Virus record (IMG/VR): IMGVR_UViG_3300042478_000465
Location: 1 to 20,212 of that record
Source of the DNA: a virus
Reading direction: 5' to 3' (one strand)
DNA: 20,212 nucleotides
Below are positions 19,807 through 20,212 of the stretch, in pieces. Made by a program: the position numbers and the translations under genes. How positions within the stretch are numbered: the stretch's first letter is position 1; each line of letters starts with the position of its first letter. Below the pieces are notes generated by a model. The model worked only from the letters and a program-made list of their open reading frames with translations. It ran no database searches and was not told the DNA's origin.

Positions 19807-19998
19807 ATGAAACTACTAGACTTTCTAAAGAAGCAATTTGACATTAAGAATGACCGCCAACTAGCCCTAACTATGGGTGTTCGTGCGCCAGCAATCAGCA
19901 AGATTCGTAACGGACACACCACGATTACCGCTGATTTCATTCTTAAAGTGCATGAGACTTTCGATATTCCTATCAAAGAGATTAAGGCAATGATATGA
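19807..19998 (+). CDS. Cro/CI-type helix-turn-helix regulator
   Basis: A 63-residue protein, the length of Cro-like repressors. It opens MKLLDFLKKQFDIKNDRQLA. The helix-turn-helix is DRQLALTMGVRAPAISKIRN (about residues 16-35), with a conserved Gly in the turn and Ser/Lys/Arg on the recognition helix, followed by GHTTITADFILKVHETF. GAGG lies about six bases before the ATG. It probably represses one or both of the divergent units by binding the twin dyads at 17246-17286 (inference). It could also be an activator of later genes. Confidence 0.8.
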   Translation: MKLLDFLKKQFDIKNDRQLALTMGVRAPAISKIRNGHTTITADFILKVHETFDIPIKEIKAMI

Positions 19999-20212
19999 GT
20001 TACGAACAGACTGAACTACTGGTAGTCCGTTGGGGGGAAGCCAGAGGCATTATCCAGAACTCAGATAGCAAGACGCAGTTACTCAAGGCTTTTAGCGAAA
20101 TGGGGGAACTAGCTGATGCAATTACCAAACGAGATCGTGACGCAATTATCGATGGACTTGGCGATGTTCTTGTATGCCTCACTATGGTTGCTGCTATTGA
20201 AGATGTCGATCT
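19995..20212 (+). CDS. MazG-like nucleotide pyrophosphohydrolase, N-terminal part
   Basis: Partial gene: the ATG overlaps the regulator's stop in an ATGA and the frame is open for 72 codons to the right edge. It reads MSYEQTELLVVRWGEARGII, then KAFSEMGELADAITKRDRDA and IIDGLGDVLVCLTMVAAIED. EMGE and the following GLGDV form the metal site of the all-alpha NTP pyrophosphohydrolases (MazG group), with DGLGD where the usual ExxD is expected. Phage relatives hydrolyse (d)NTPs or ppGpp-like signals and may influence host starvation responses. The rest lies outside the window. Confidence 0.75.
   Translation, partial: MSYEQTELLVVRWGEARGIIQNSDSKTQLLKAFSEMGELADAITKRDRDAIIDGLGDVLVCLTMVAAIEDVD

Noticed and set aside
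1-20212. CRISPR array, insertion sequence, integrase or attachment site.
   Set aside because: No regularly spaced repeats, no transposase or recombinase motifs and no long terminal inverted repeats were seen.

Overview
The window is a segment of a tailed double-stranded DNA bacteriophage genome (Caudoviricetes). The evidence is a contiguous minus-strand block with large terminase, portal, scaffold-like protein, major capsid protein and head-tail adaptor, plus phage-type replication and recombination genes. The capsid protein and adaptor resemble the SU10-like group, and the long (about 699-residue) portal fits a short-tailed phage, but no tail machinery lies inside the window to confirm this. 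There are no tRNA or rRNA genes and no cellular housekeeping genes. The host cannot be named; Shine-Dalgarno sites, moderate GC and gene content suggest a Gram-negative, possibly freshwater, bacterium (inference). No integrase, lysis gene, DNA polymerase or head maturation protease was seen.

Layout. Minus strand, transcribed right to left from about 17.25 kb: a small zinc-finger gene, a structured leader RNA, then a replication module (16.8-14.5 kb: winged-helix replisome organizer, stand-alone primase zinc finger, RecA-fold helicase and small genes). Next comes a nuclease-rich accessory stretch (14.3-11.0 kb: VRR-NUC-like, PD-(D/E)XK-like, HNH-AP2 and Ref-like HNH proteins, and a PAPS-reductase-like enzyme), then a run of four small, mostly lysine-rich genes (11.0-10.26 kb). 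A glycan cassette follows (10.26-8.55 kb: acetyltransferase, methyltransferase, glycosyltransferase). Packaging and head genes finish the block (8.55-0 kb: terminase small-subunit candidate, a 29-residue zinc ribbon, large terminase, portal, possible ADP-ribosyltransferase-like protein, scaffold, capsid, a second glycosyltransferase, adaptor, and a tail-associated protein cut by the left edge).

Plus strand, diverging at about 17.3 kb: four coupled small genes, an ERF-family annealing protein, an SSB-like protein with an acidic PF tail, an endonuclease VII-like HNH protein, a 274-base structured gap without a gene, a Cro/CI-type regulator, and a MazG-like gene cut by the right edge.

The two transcription units diverge from a roughly 100-base control region with two inverted repeats that look like operators; the Cro/CI-type protein is the obvious candidate to bind them. 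Many adjacent genes are joined by 4-nt ATGA or GTGA overlaps, implying translational coupling. The ERF and SSB-like proteins probably work together in strand annealing, while organizer, zinc finger and helicase probably open the origin and recruit the host replisome. Least explained are the pseudoknot-capable leader RNA before the replication genes, the structured gap before the regulator, the zinc-ribbon microprotein between the terminase genes, and an HNH-AP2 gene bounded by an exact 10-bp repeat.
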